Assembly (NCBI GenBank): GCA_964414835.1
Contig: CAYPWY010000007.1
Location: 27,520-91,519 of the forward strand
Reading direction: 5' to 3'
Length of the DNA stretch: 64,000 nucleotides
From: Eshraghiella sp964414835
GTDB lineage: Bacteria > Bacillota > Clostridia > Lachnospirales > Lachnospiraceae
Positions 45,566-55,174 of the stretch are shown in pieces; position 1 is the first letter of the stretch; every line of letters starts with the position of its first letter. A program made the translations under genes and the position numbers. The notes beneath the pieces were generated by a model. It saw only the letters and a program-made list of their open reading frames with translations. It was not told the origin of the DNA and did no database searches.

Positions 45566-47092
45566 CTATTCTTCCGTATCATCAACAATTTTAAGTTCAA
45601 ACCAGAATATGCTTCCCTTGCCAAGCTTGGAGCTTACTCCAAATCCGGCATTGTGCAGTTTCAAAATATTCTTTACTATGGAAAGCCCTATTCCAGAGCC
45701 TTGCATTGCACGCTTGTGGGTTTTGTCTACTTTATAGTAGCGCTCCCATATATTGGCAAGCTCATCATCGGCAATTCCATTGCCATGGTCCTCCACCTCA
45801 AGCCGCACCACATCACCATTAACTATCTGGCGCACAATTACCGTTTTATCATCACCGGAATAATTTATAGCATTGTTAATAAGATTGTATATTACCTGAT
45901 ACACCTTATACTCATCGGCATATACCTTGACATCATCCTTATACTCAAACTTAATGTTATAACCACTCTGCTCTGTCAGCTTTGAATATCTGTTCATCAC
46001 AGCAAGTATACTTGCCGTAAAATCAAAAACAACATTATGAAGCTCGGCATCTCCTGCCTGAAGCTTTGACAGCTCCAATATGTCGTTAACAAGATTGGTG
46101 AGCCTTGTAGTTTCATCTATGATTACCTGAATATTCTCCGGTGTGTTTTCTCCCGGCAAATCACGCATGACTTCCGAATAAGCTGTAATCATTGTCAAAG
46201 GCGTACGCAAATCGTGGGATACATTGGCTATTAATTCATGCTGGAGTTTATCAGTATGACCAAGCTCTTTTGCCGCATAATTCAGTGTATGCGAAAGCTC
46301 CTCAACCTCTCTGTATCCGGTTCCGTTAAATGTTGTGCTGAAGTCTCCTTCTGCAAGCTTTTTGGCAGACTCATTAATCTTCACTATGGGCTTGGAGGTC
46401 AGCTTGGATATGACAAACGCCATTATTGATGCCATTACAACAAAAATAACCGAGATATATACAAATTGTATGCGCAGGGTATAAACAGTGGCATCTACAG
46501 GTGTAATAAGCATACTGATAAGAAGCAGCTGTTCATTGCCGTCATTATCTGTAATAATCTTGACATAAATCATACTTTTTGCTTCCGAGACATAATTTTT
46601 TATTGTATATCCTCCGAAACCGCTATTGTCGGTATTCTGTCTTTGCTCATTATTATCCTGTGTTGAAAACTGTGTTGTTACATCGTTATCCTCCTTAGGC
46701 CTCATTTCATTTTCGTAATTATATCTTCCGCTTACTTCATATGTAATAGTGCCGCCGTTTGCCTTGGCCTTATTATAAAAATATAAAAACTTTTCGTAGT
46801 TATGTATGAAAATATGACTGTTTTCCATTATATTGGTACTGTATATGCTCTCACCGTCAGAGTCTGTCAAATTTATCCCAATGTCATATTTATCAGCAAG
46901 CTGCTCTATATATTCCTCTATATCCTCCGAATCAAGGTTATCCAAAAGCTTTCCCGCCGCCGTCTTCAGCTCGCGTTTCTTAATTTCCTGATAAAAGCTG
47001 TTTAAGTGGGCAATCTGAAAATACCATACCAGAAACAGCAGGAATGCCGTAAATCCGATAAGGTATATGAATATGCGCCACTTTATACTCAT
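45566..47092 (-). CDS. Sensor histidine kinase, HisKA class
   Basis: 508 residues. Transmembrane helix near the N-terminus (about 8-28), an extracellular domain of about 170 residues rich in Asn/Gln/Asp, a second helix (about 205-230), a HAMP, then ELIANVSHDLRTPLTMITAY with the phospho-His and an ATPase with NLINNAINYSG, DHGNGI and GSGIGLSIVK. The ATG at 47092 lies four bases after the response regulator stop; a TTG start overlapping that gene is possible. Stimulus unknown. Confidence 0.9.
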   Translation of the reverse strand: MSIKWRIFIYLIGFTAFLLFLVWYFQIAHLNSFYQEIKKRELKTAAGKLLDNLDSEDIEEYIEQLADKYDIGINLTDSDGESIYSTNIMENSHIFIHNYEKFLYFYNKAKANGGTITYEVSGRYNYENEMRPKEDNDVTTQFSTQDNNEQRQNTDNSGFGGYTIKNYVSEAKSMIYVKIITDNDGNEQLLLISMLITPVDATVYTLRIQFVYISVIFVVMASIMAFVISKLTSKPIVKINESAKKLAEGDFSTTFNGTGYREVEELSHTLNYAAKELGHTDKLQHELIANVSHDLRTPLTMITAYSEVMRDLPGENTPENIQVIIDETTRLTNLVNDILELSKLQAGDAELHNVVFDFTASILAVMNRYSKLTEQSGYNIKFEYKDDVKVYADEYKVYQVIYNLINNAINYSGDDKTVIVRQIVNGDVVRLEVEDHGNGIADDELANIWERYYKVDKTHKRAMQGSGIGLSIVKNILKLHNAGFGVSSKLGKGSIFWFELKIVDDTEE

Positions 47093-47096
47093 TTTG

Positions 47097-47777
47097 TTAT
47101 GCTTCAAAGCGATAGCCAACTCCTCTCAAAGTCACAAGATAGCTCCGGTAATCGCCAAGACTGCTTCTGAGCAGCTTGATATGCGTATCCAGAGTTCTGT
47201 CATCCCCATAGTAATCGTATCCCCACACTTCTGTGATAAGTTTTTCTCTTGACAGGGCAATTCCACGGTTTCTTACCATATAAAACAACAGGTCATATTC
47301 CTTAGGTGTCATATTTATGCGCTGCCCATCTATAATTACCACTCTGGCTGTACAGTCAATCTCAAGTCCTCCGATGCGGTAAACTTCCTTTTTGTCTGCT
47401 CCTGTATTTTGTGCCGGATACCTTCTGGCAAGCACAGCTTTAACCCGCATCATAAGTTCCCTCGGAGAAAAAGGCTTAACGACATAATCATCTATTCCAA
47501 GTTCAAAGCCATGGATTTTATCGTATTCTTCTCCTCTTGCCGACAACATAATAATAGGAATTTCCCTGACATTGAGTATCTGACGACATGCGGAAAACCC
47601 GTCCAGCTCCGGCATCATAACATCTATAATTATAAGGTCATAATTCTCTGACCTTACCTTAAGCAGCGCTTCCATTCCATCAGACGCTTCATCAATATCA
47701 TATCCCTCAAATTCGGCATATTTTTTAATAATAACCCTTATTTTCTCCTCATCATCCACAATCAACAATCTACTCAT
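47097..47777 (-). CDS. OmpR/PhoB-type response regulator
   Basis: 226 residues. Receiver with DDEEK acidic site, phospho-Asp in LIIIDVMMPELDGF, and Lys in DYVVKPFSPREL. The winged-helix DNA-binding domain (about 130-226) has INMTPKEYDLLFYMVRN and RTLDTHIKLLRSSLG. Cognate of the downstream kinase. An upstream hairpin with T7 separates it from thrC. Confidence 0.94.
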   Translation of the reverse strand: MSRLLIVDDEEKIRVIIKKYAEFEGYDIDEASDGMEALLKVRSENYDLIIIDVMMPELDGFSACRQILNVREIPIIMLSARGEEYDKIHGFELGIDDYVVKPFSPRELMMRVKAVLARRYPAQNTGADKKEVYRIGGLEIDCTARVVIIDGQRINMTPKEYDLLFYMVRNRGIALSREKLITEVWGYDYYGDDRTLDTHIKLLRSSLGDYRSYLVTLRGVGYRFEA

Positions 47778-47790
47778 ATCATATCCTCAT

Positions 47791-47845
47791 AAAAAAATGT
47801 CACATCTGCACCTTATATCTGATATAATAAAATACAAATGTGACA
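47791..47845 (-). terminator. Probable thrC terminator
   Basis: Minus strand: TGTCACATTTG and CAGATGTGACA pair over 11 bases (one G-U), loop 26 bases, then T7. The loop is long, so the same repeat might instead be an operator ahead of the response regulator gene. Confidence 0.55.
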
Positions 47846-47858
47846 ATACTGTGTTTGA

Positions 47859-49352
47859 TTAAATAATGTTGAGTATTTTTTTTACCGTCGCTTTCATTTC
47901 TGTTCTGTCACAGACAGTATCATGAAGCACAGGTGCCGTTCTGATGTCCTCAATCGCCTGAGGAACCTTTACATTGGCTATCCTGCTGAGCTCATCCACA
48001 AGTTCAAAGTCAGACAATACATCATACTTATCTTTATCAATAGCACTCATAACGCTTCTTGTGAATTTAAAAGGACTTGCAGTGGAAGCAATAACTGCCT
48101 TTGTATCATCTCCGGTGTCAGCCACATATTTTTTGTATACACCTGCGGCAACCGCCGTATGCGTATCAATAACATATCCTGTACCATCATAAACTGATTT
48201 TATAACCTGTGCCGTCTCCGTCTCGCTGGAATAATTGCCGTAAAAATCTTTCAATTCTTCCTGCATACCGGATGTAATAGTGTATTTACCGTCCGTCTTA
48301 AGACTTGTCATAAGACCGTTGTTAACCTTGGCATCAGCACCTGCAATCTTGTAGATAAGTCTCTCAAGATTGCTTGATATAAGAATATCCATTGAAGGAG
48401 ATGACGTAAGAACAAATTCCCTGTTTTTGTCATATGTTCCTGTTGAAAAGAAATCATAGAGCACCTTATTCTCGTTGGAGGCACATATAAGCTTATTAAC
48501 CGGAAGTCCCATATTTTTCGCATAGTAAGCGGCAAGTATATTGCCGAAATTACCTGTAGGAACCACCACATTAATCTTCTCTCCTGCTGCAATCTCCCCG
48601 TTGCCGAGAAGCCTTGTATATGCATATACATAATAAACTATCTGAGGAACAAGTCTTCCTATATTAATAGAATTAGCTGACGAAAACTGATAACCTGCAT
48701 TGTCAAGCTCTGCCGCAAGCTCCTTATCGCCAAACATGTTCTTAACACCGGTCTGGGCATCATCAAAATTACCATGAATACCTACAACATATGTATTATT
48801 CCCCTTCTGGGTAACCATCTGTTTCTCCTGAATAGGACTTACCCCGTTCTTAGGATAAAATACGATAATCTTAGTACCCTCAACATCCGCAAAGCCTGCC
48901 AACGCAGCTTTACCCGTATCGCCTGATGTGGCAGTCAGAATAACAATATCGTTCTTAATGTTATTCTTGCGGGCACTGGTTGTCAAAAGATGAGGAAGTA
49001 TGGAAAGTGCCATATCCTTAAATGCGATTGTTGCGCCATGGAAAAGCTCCAGATAATATGCACCGTCAGCCTTAACAAGAGGAGCGATTTCGTCAGTATC
49101 AAACTTGGAATCATATGCCTTGTCAATGCAGGCCTTCAGTTCCTCTTCCGTAAAATCGGTAATAAAAAGCTTCATTACCTGGTATGCCACCTGTTTGTAG
49201 TCCATCTCAGACAACTTGTCCAGACTTATATCAAGTGCCGGTATCTTCTCAGGCACATAAAGACCGCCGTCATCTGCAAGACCTTTAAGTATTGCCTGTG
49301 AAGCGGTCACCTTAACATCTTCACTTCTAGTGCTTCTGTAATAGAGAGACAT
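47859..49352 (-). CDS. thrC: Threonine synthase
   Basis: 497-residue PLP enzyme making threonine from O-phosphohomoserine. N-terminal MSLYYRSTRSEDVKVTASQAILKGLADDGGLYVPE and PLP-Lys in FHGATIAFKDMALS, then TATSGDTGKAAL. This is the longer (class with lid) form typical of Clostridia. Start chosen from conserved sequence with AAGGTGG 9 bases away. No T-box or leader peptide was recognised in the short upstream gap; no thrB or hom is adjacent. Confidence 0.95.
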   Translation of the reverse strand: MSLYYRSTRSEDVKVTASQAILKGLADDGGLYVPEKIPALDISLDKLSEMDYKQVAYQVMKLFITDFTEEELKACIDKAYDSKFDTDEIAPLVKADGAYYLELFHGATIAFKDMALSILPHLLTTSARKNNIKNDIVILTATSGDTGKAALAGFADVEGTKIIVFYPKNGVSPIQEKQMVTQKGNNTYVVGIHGNFDDAQTGVKNMFGDKELAAELDNAGYQFSSANSINIGRLVPQIVYYVYAYTRLLGNGEIAAGEKINVVVPTGNFGNILAAYYAKNMGLPVNKLICASNENKVLYDFFSTGTYDKNREFVLTSSPSMDILISSNLERLIYKIAGADAKVNNGLMTSLKTDGKYTITSGMQEELKDFYGNYSSETETAQVIKSVYDGTGYVIDTHTAVAAGVYKKYVADTGDDTKAVIASTASPFKFTRSVMSAIDKDKYDVLSDFELVDELSRIANVKVPQAIEDIRTAPVLHDTVCDRTEMKATVKKILNII

Positions 49353-49514
49353 TTTAAGTACCACCTTTTTCCCAATTATAATGTATATTGTCTTTTCCAG
49401 ACTTAATTGAGTATATATTAACATATATCATGTCAAAAATACAAGTGGCAGACACATAATAAATCAAAAATGTTTCCAATAAAAGAATTTATTTATGAAA
49501 AATACAAATGACTT

Positions 49515-50270
49515 TTATAATATGAAGTAAACATGACCTCCATACTCAAAAAGCCTTGTAAGATTTCTGGCATGCCAGCTTCCCTCGCCTGCACTTGAAA
49601 CAGCAGCAAAAAACGTTGCACCCTGAGAGTAATCCTCACCGCAAAGTGCCCTGTCAACAGCCTCAATCGTTGTCTGTGTAATTGTCACAGAGTAGAATCG
49701 TCCGTCCATTATAGGCTGAAACTGCTGACCGTTTTCCTGATATATAACCTCAGTTATCGTATTGGGAAAATATGGGCTGCGTACTCTGTTTATCACCACA
49801 TCAGCAACAAGTATTTTGGATTTTATATCTCCTCCTGTCGCCTCAGCTTCAACTATTCTTAAGAAGTTATTATAGTCTTCTTCACTGTAGCTTATAACTG
49901 CACCGGTAACAGCTTCTGTTTCCGGCTCAGTTGTTTTTTCCTCTACGGCCTCTGCTTTCGTTGTCTCTTCTGTTGTCGCTGCATCTTCCGTTGTTTCTTC
50001 TTTTATATTCTCTGTCTGTTTCTCTGATTTTACATTATTTCTTGATGAGCTTTCTACCTCTGCGCTCTGCATAACCTGAAATATGTATTCATCCTGTACT
50101 TCAAGAGTTTCCTCTTCTGGTATATCCAAACATTCTTCTGCGCCGACTGCAACAGTATTTTCAACCTTGTCCTGCGCCGTATCTCCTGCGGCAAAGGCTT
50201 CTGTCACAATTCCCGCAAATATAATCACTGCCGCTATAATCGCTGACAGTTTTGAATTCATACCGGACAT
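49515..50270 (-). CDS. SleB-like cell wall hydrolase (Hydrolase_2)
   Basis: 251 residues. N-terminal signal segment (MSGMNSKLSAIIAAVIIFAGIVTEAFA), then a low-complexity linker of Glu/Thr/Ala-rich repeats (about residues 80-120; TTEETTKAEAVEEKTTEPE), then the hydrolase domain (about 130-251) with YNNFLRIVEAEATGGD and VADVVINRVRSPYFPNTITEV, matching SleB/CwlJ-type lytic enzymes. Probably exported; could act in spore cortex lysis or vegetative wall turnover. Confidence 0.88.
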   Translation of the reverse strand: MSGMNSKLSAIIAAVIIFAGIVTEAFAAGDTAQDKVENTVAVGAEECLDIPEEETLEVQDEYIFQVMQSAEVESSSRNNVKSEKQTENIKEETTEDAATTEETTKAEAVEEKTTEPETEAVTGAVISYSEEDYNNFLRIVEAEATGGDIKSKILVADVVINRVRSPYFPNTITEVIYQENGQQFQPIMDGRFYSVTITQTTIEAVDRALCGEDYSQGATFFAAVSSAGEGSWHARNLTRLFEYGGHVYFIL

Positions 50271-50697
50271 ATTTACCTCTCTAACCTAATGTTTTATTGG
50301 GATTATTCCTTTATGGCTTAACCCTCTGCCATTATCTTCCAATTTTGATTTTCCTGTCAACAAAACGCCTGTTTTTTGTTAATTTTTGTTTTTGTAACAT
50401 TTTTGTAACATTTCATTTCCAAAAAAATGCACTAAAATATAAATATTTTTATATTTTTTTTGTTACTTTCGCCGATTTACAACCCAAAAAATCCCATTAA
50501 GAATAATTCTCAATTAGTTAATCTTGTCAATTAAATCCCATTTTTTGCCTGAAAAAAATCGAAAAAGTGGGGATTACAGATGCTTTTTTCCTGATTTTTG
50601 AACGATTTTTATACTAATACATAAGCGAAAATGTAAGAGATTGAATTTTCTTACATTTTCGTATATAATGATGACAGACAATATCAGGAGGTTTGCA
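50271..50697. other. AT-rich divergent intergenic region
   Basis: 427 bases between the divergent SleB-like and AP2-domain genes, with no gene recognised. Contains poly-A/T tracts, two copies of TTTTGTAACATTT-like sequence near 50390-50412, and a palindrome over the AP2 gene promoter at its right end. Confidence 0.6.
50626..50669 (+). promoter_or_regulatory. Palindromic operator and promoter of the AP2 gene
   Basis: Perfect 13-base inverted repeat CGAAAATGTAAGA (50626-50638) and TCTTACATTTTCG (50649-50661), 10-base spacer. The -35 TTGAAT (50641-50646) is in the spacer; after 17 bases comes TATAAT (50664-50669). The geometry fits repression by a dimer, possibly autoregulation. Confidence 0.75.
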
Positions 50698-51489
50698 ATG
50701 GAGATACCGGCAGGAGTATACAAAACAACAAAAAAAGACGGCTCAATTTACTACCGTGCCGGAATAACCATCGGCGGCAGACATATAAGCCTCGGCGGTT
50801 TTGACGATTATGCTCTTGCAGGTCAGGTATATCTGGATGCCAAACGTGTATTTTACTCCCGCCTTACAATTGAGGACTACCCGGAGGGAAACTTTTCCCT
50901 TCCTTTCAAAAAATACGTTGTTCTTATAAATTACAGGGATAACGGAATGTATTTTAAGACGCCTGTGTATATCCACAGCAAATATTTTATATATTATCTT
51001 GATATGAACGACTGTCTGAAGTTTGACGCAGACGACCTTTTCTATTATACAACCCACTCCATTATGCGACGGGGAAATCATCTTTTTGTAGCGGATTTCG
51101 GTATGCAGGTAAACATCCTGTCACGATACGGTATCAGGGAACACGCTGTCTGCGGCAGGGATTATTATTTTGCCAACGGGGACTCTTCGGACTACCGGTA
51201 CGGCAATGTGGTTATCATCAATCCATATCACGGGGTATGCCGGTTTACCAAAAACGGCAGAGATTATTACAGAGCCAAAATACATATAAACGGCGATTAT
51301 ATAATAGGTACATATTCCACCCCGGAAGAAGCAGCCATTGCCTACAATAAAGCAGCCGATATACTTAAAGCAGCAGGCTGCAAAAAAAGCTTTCCGGAAA
51401 ATTATCCGGAAAGCCTAAGTGCTATCGCCTATGCTTCAATATACAATTCCGTGCGCATATCCCGCAAAATAAAGGAATACCGCTTCTGA
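50698..51489 (+). CDS. AP2-domain protein, HNH endonuclease-derived
   Basis: 263 residues. Residues about 5-55 (GVYKTTKKDGSIYYRAGITI, then HISLGGFDDYALAGQVYLDA) and 179-226 (GVCRFTKNGRDYYRAKIHIN, then GTYSTPEEAAIAYNKAADIL) are AP2-type three-strand DNA-binding domains. The part in front of the second (DYYFANGDSSDYRYGNVVII, 155-174) resembles the HNH of AP2-HNH homing endonucleases but lacks their His residues, so a nuclease is unlikely. The start at 50698 has AGGAGG six bases away. It is probably a DNA-binding regulator evolved from a homing enzyme. Lone gene, no repeats or host-gene interruption nearby. Confidence 0.75.
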   Translation: MEIPAGVYKTTKKDGSIYYRAGITIGGRHISLGGFDDYALAGQVYLDAKRVFYSRLTIEDYPEGNFSLPFKKYVVLINYRDNGMYFKTPVYIHSKYFIYYLDMNDCLKFDADDLFYYTTHSIMRRGNHLFVADFGMQVNILSRYGIREHAVCGRDYYFANGDSSDYRYGNVVIINPYHGVCRFTKNGRDYYRAKIHINGDYIIGTYSTPEEAAIAYNKAADILKAAGCKKSFPENYPESLSAIAYASIYNSVRISRKIKEYRF

Positions 51490-51491
51490 CA

Positions 51492-52277
51492 TCAATTTAA
51501 CAGTTTCGCATACAATCCCGGCCTTCTGTCCTTTTTGACAGGAAACTGCTCCCTGTATTCCGTCACCTTGTCTTTGCGGATGTCAACAAACATAATTCCT
51601 GCATTGTCTTCCAGAATATCAATGATTTCACCCTCAGGGTCAACAAGCATGGAATCTCCCGCATAATATACTTCATTATCAATTCCCACACGGTTCACGC
51701 CTATTACATATGACTGGTTTTCCAAGGCTCTCGCCTGCAAAAGCAGCTTCCAGTGTGAACATCTCTCTGCAGGCCAGTTAGCTGCAACGATTATAAGCTG
51801 CGAATTGTCTGACACTGCCTGAAACACTTCCGGGAAACGCAAATCATAGCATATAAACGGACTTACTGTTATATCGCCGATTACACCGCTGCACACTCCA
51901 TCCCCCTTTAAATATTCCCTGTCTTCGCCGCTGTAAGAAAACGGATGTATCTTGGCATAATCGCAGATTACCTTACCCTGACTGTCAATTATAACATATC
52001 TGTTGGTAAATCCGGCGTCATCCTTACGTACATAGCCAAACCCTACGGAAGTTCTATACCGGATTGCGTATTCCGTCATAGTCTTAAGAGTCTCTCCGTC
52101 ATCCTCTGTCTCCGCAACAATCTCCGGCTCAAGTCCGAATCCGGTCATACTCATTTCGGGAAAAACAACAAGCTCTGCCCCCTGTATTTTACATTGCTGA
52201 ATATAATCTTCCGCTGCTATCAGATTGTATTTTTTATCACCTGTCACAATGTCTGTCTGACAAATACCTACAACCAT
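51492..52277 (-). CDS. Carbon-nitrogen hydrolase (nitrilase superfamily)
   Basis: 261 residues. Glu-Lys-Cys triad visible: Glu in VVFPEMSMTGFG, Lys in CDYAKIHPFSYSGED, Cys in VSPFICYDLRFPEVF. Resembles omega-amidase (YafV/NIT2-like) or carbon-nitrogen hydrolases of similar length. Start MVVGICQTDI chosen for GGAGGG. 88 bases downstream of leuD on the same strand; a link to leucine metabolism is unproven. Confidence 0.85.
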   Translation of the reverse strand: MVVGICQTDIVTGDKKYNLIAAEDYIQQCKIQGAELVVFPEMSMTGFGLEPEIVAETEDDGETLKTMTEYAIRYRTSVGFGYVRKDDAGFTNRYVIIDSQGKVICDYAKIHPFSYSGEDREYLKGDGVCSGVIGDITVSPFICYDLRFPEVFQAVSDNSQLIIVAANWPAERCSHWKLLLQARALENQSYVIGVNRVGIDNEVYYAGDSMLVDPEGEIIDILEDNAGIMFVDIRKDKVTEYREQFPVKKDRRPGLYAKLLN

Positions 52278-52365
52278 AATTCCCTCCGTTCCCACCTGCG
52301 GAACCTGCCCCCGCAGCATAAGCCTTAAGCCGGGCAGCTCCCTAAGATGCAAAACAACTTAAAAT

Positions 52366-52857
52366 CTACTTATCCTTGTTATTAATGTAATTGACAAGGC
52401 CTTCCGCTGCAATTATTTTCTGCATAAATTTAGGAAAAGCCTGACCTTTGAATTGTGTATTCTTTGTTCTATTATAAATTATTCCGCTGTCGAAATCCAC
52501 CTGAACCAAATCGCCTGCTTCAATTCCCTTGGACGCCTCAGGACATTCAATTATAGGAAGTCCTATATTAATGGCATTTCGGTAAAAAATGCGTGCGAAG
52601 GTTTCGGCAATTACACAGCTTACGCCTGCCGCCTTAATTGCAATAGGAGCATGTTCCCTTGACGAACCGCATCCGAAGTTTTTGTCTGCAACTATAATGT
52701 CGCCCTTCTTTACATTTTTAACAAAGTCCTTGTCAATATCCTCCATACAATGTGTCGCAAGCTCTGCCGGGTCTGATGAATTAAGGTATCTTGCAGGGAT
52801 TATAACATCCGTATCCACATTATCGCCATATCTGAAAACTTTTCCGTTTGCTTCCAT
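52366..52857 (-). CDS. leuD: 3-isopropylmalate dehydratase small subunit
   Basis: 163-residue swivel subunit of the isopropylmalate isomerase. GKVFRYGDNVDTDVIIPARYL and FGCGSSREHAPIAIKAAG are typical of the LeuD2 type. The start overlaps the leuC stop (TAATG), so the subunits are translationally coupled. Confidence 0.95.
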   Translation of the reverse strand: MEANGKVFRYGDNVDTDVIIPARYLNSSDPAELATHCMEDIDKDFVKNVKKGDIIVADKNFGCGSSREHAPIAIKAAGVSCVIAETFARIFYRNAINIGLPIIECPEASKGIEAGDLVQVDFDSGIIYNRTKNTQFKGQAFPKFMQKIIAAEGLVNYINNKDK

Positions 52858-54119
52858 TACATTACCTCCTCCGGTGAACTGATTTTACCTGTAATTGCAC
52901 TTGCTGCCGCTACTGCAGGGCTGGCAAGATATATCTCTGAATTAACGTGTCCCATTCTTCCTACAAAGTTACGGTTAGTAGTTGACACACAACGCTCTCC
53001 TTCAGCAAGGATTCCCATGTAACCGCCAAGACAAGGTCCGCATGTCGGTGTGCTGACAACCGCTCCTGCCTCAATGAATATCTTCAAAAGACCTTCCTCC
53101 ATAGCCTGAAGATATATCTTCTGGGTTGCCGGAATTACGATTGTCCTGATTCCTTTTTTAACCTTATGTCCTTTAAGAATCTCTGCGGCAATTCTAAGGT
53201 CATCAAGGCGTCCGTTAGTACATGAACCGATAACAACCTGGTCTATGGCAATATTGTCTATCTGGTCTATTGTATGTGTATTTTCAGGAAGGTGCGGAAA
53301 TGAAACTGTCGGTTTCAATTTGTCAAGCTCAATGACATACTCTGCATCATACTCTGCATCCTGGTCGGCTTCATACACCTTATATTCCCTTGAGGAATGT
53401 TCCTTCATATATTCTTTTGCAAGGTCGTCAACAGGGAAAATACCGTTCTTGCCTCCTGCTTCAATAGCCATGTTGGCAATTGTAAATCTGTCATCCATTG
53501 AAAGATACTGTATTCCGTCTCCCACAAATTCCATTGATTTGTAGAGTGCGCCGTCAACACCTATCATTCCTATGATATGAAGAATTATGTCCTTACCGCT
53601 TATCCATTTGGCAGGTTTGCCTGTAAGCACAAATTTGATTGCTGACGGAACCTTGAACCAAGCAAGTCCCGTTGCCATTCCTGCCGCCATATCAGTTGAG
53701 CCGACACCGGTTGAAAATGCCCCAAGTGCTCCGTATGTACATGTGTGGGAATCGGCGCCTATAATCACATCTCCGGCAACCGTAAGTCCTTTTTCCGGCA
53801 AAAGGGCATGTTCAATTCCCATCTCACCAACCTCAAAATAGTTGGTTATATCATGCTTCAACGCAAACTCTCTTACGCATTTACAGTGCTCTGCCGATTT
53901 AATATCTTTGTTAGGTACAAAGTGGTCAGGCACAAGCGCTATTTTATCCTTATCAAAAACATTGTCAACAGTCATCTTATCCATCTCATGGATGGCTACA
54001 GGTGACGTTATATCGTTGCCTAACACAAGGTCAAGCTTTGCTTCTATAAGCTGTCCGGCTTCCACTGACGCAAGTCCGGCATGGTCAGCCAAAATCTTCT
54101 GAGTCATTGTCATTCCCAT
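52857..54119 (-). CDS. leuC: 3-isopropylmalate dehydratase large subunit
   Basis: 420 residues, aconitase family of the shorter LeuC2 type. Second step of leucine synthesis. Three Cys ligate a [4Fe-4S] cluster: VIGSCTNGR and TCGPCLGG. GGAGG precedes the ATG by eight bases. Divergent from the LysR-type gene, with a shared 106-base control region. Confidence 0.95.
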   Translation of the reverse strand: MGMTMTQKILADHAGLASVEAGQLIEAKLDLVLGNDITSPVAIHEMDKMTVDNVFDKDKIALVPDHFVPNKDIKSAEHCKCVREFALKHDITNYFEVGEMGIEHALLPEKGLTVAGDVIIGADSHTCTYGALGAFSTGVGSTDMAAGMATGLAWFKVPSAIKFVLTGKPAKWISGKDIILHIIGMIGVDGALYKSMEFVGDGIQYLSMDDRFTIANMAIEAGGKNGIFPVDDLAKEYMKEHSSREYKVYEADQDAEYDAEYVIELDKLKPTVSFPHLPENTHTIDQIDNIAIDQVVIGSCTNGRLDDLRIAAEILKGHKVKKGIRTIVIPATQKIYLQAMEEGLLKIFIEAGAVVSTPTCGPCLGGYMGILAEGERCVSTTNRNFVGRMGHVNSEIYLASPAVAAASAITGKISSPEEVM

Positions 54120-54225
54120 ATCTGTTACCTCCGAATTTATTTATATTGAATTTTATCATATATAGAGTTATAATTGAAATACATATTAAACATATTTGAT
54201 ATAACTATAAGTTATAGGAGTGCTT

Positions 54226-55134
54226 ATGAACAACGATAATCTTCCACTTTATTCGGCTTTTCTCGCAGTTGCAAAAGCAGGAAGCATATTGAAAGCCTCG
54301 GAGCAGCTTTTTGTAAGCCAGCCCGCCGTCAGCAAATCCATTCAACGCCTTGAGCAGAACCTTGGTACAACTCTGTTTGTCAGAACTTCAAAGGGCGTTC
54401 ATCTGACCGATGAAGGCGCAATGCTTTACACCAACATCAGCAATGCTTTTGAGTATATTGATGCAGGAGAAGCGGGAATAATGTCACGCAGCACGCTTGG
54501 TATAGGACACATCCGAATAGGCTGCAGCACCACTCTGTGTAAATATGTGCTGCTGCCGTTTCTCAGTATCTATACTGCCGCCCATCCAAATATCAATATA
54601 TCCATTGAATGCCAGTCGTCCAAAGAAACACTTTCTATGCTCAAGGAAGGTGCCGTTGACATAGGGCTTGTGGCAAAGCCCGATTCCCAACGGCATTTTA
54701 AGTTCTTCACAGTAGGCTCGGTACATGATATTTTTATCGCCACACCAGCCTATATGGAGAGCATAGAATCCCGTGCCGGCAAGGTCAATCTTCTTCTGCT
54801 GAACAGAAACAACCTGACAAGGCAGTTTGTTGACAGTCACATTCCGTCTTCCTTTATGAATGAGAAAAACATATTGGAAATTGATAATATGAATCTTTTG
54901 ATAGATTTTACCAAGGCAGGAATAGGCATAGGCTGCGCTATTAAAGAATTTGTCCGGGACGAGCTTAACAGCAATATTCTTACGGAATACAAAGCAAAGC
55001 TTCCGGCTCTTCCGAAACGTCAGGTATGCTTTGCCTACAATGCAAACCGCAGCCCCTCCGTTCACTGCTCTGACTTTATTGATTATATAGAAACACACAA
55101 GCATGACCGCAGCTTGAATATTTTAAAGCCCTGA
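54226..55134 (+). CDS. LysR-family transcriptional regulator
   Basis: 302 residues. N-terminal winged helix (LPLYSAFLAVAKAGSILKASEQLFVSQPAVSKSIQRLEQNLG region, residues 6-50) and a periplasmic-binding-like effector domain (about 92-300). The start at 54226 is five bases from TAGGAG. Divergent orientation with leuCD suggests control of leucine/branched-chain genes, possibly with 2-isopropylmalate as effector; this is inference. Ends at a strong terminator. Confidence 0.9.
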   Translation: MNNDNLPLYSAFLAVAKAGSILKASEQLFVSQPAVSKSIQRLEQNLGTTLFVRTSKGVHLTDEGAMLYTNISNAFEYIDAGEAGIMSRSTLGIGHIRIGCSTTLCKYVLLPFLSIYTAAHPNINISIECQSSKETLSMLKEGAVDIGLVAKPDSQRHFKFFTVGSVHDIFIATPAYMESIESRAGKVNLLLLNRNNLTRQFVDSHIPSSFMNEKNILEIDNMNLLIDFTKAGIGIGCAIKEFVRDELNSNILTEYKAKLPALPKRQVCFAYNANRSPSVHCSDFIDYIETHKHDRSLNILKP

Positions 55135-55151
55135 GGCAAAAACCTCAGGGC
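55128..55151. terminator. Bidirectional terminator between lysR and ilvC
   Basis: GCCCTGAGG / CCTCAGGGC, 9-base perfect stem, 6-base loop; GTAATTTT on the plus side, TTTAAAAT on the minus. It overlaps the lysR stop codon. Confidence 0.88.
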
Positions 55152-55174
55152 GTAATTTTAATAATGGATTGTGA

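Noticed and set aside
49353..49514. T-box or threonine leader upstream of thrC
   Set aside because: No specifier stem, AGGGTGGNACCGCG antiterminator sequence or Thr-rich short frame was found.
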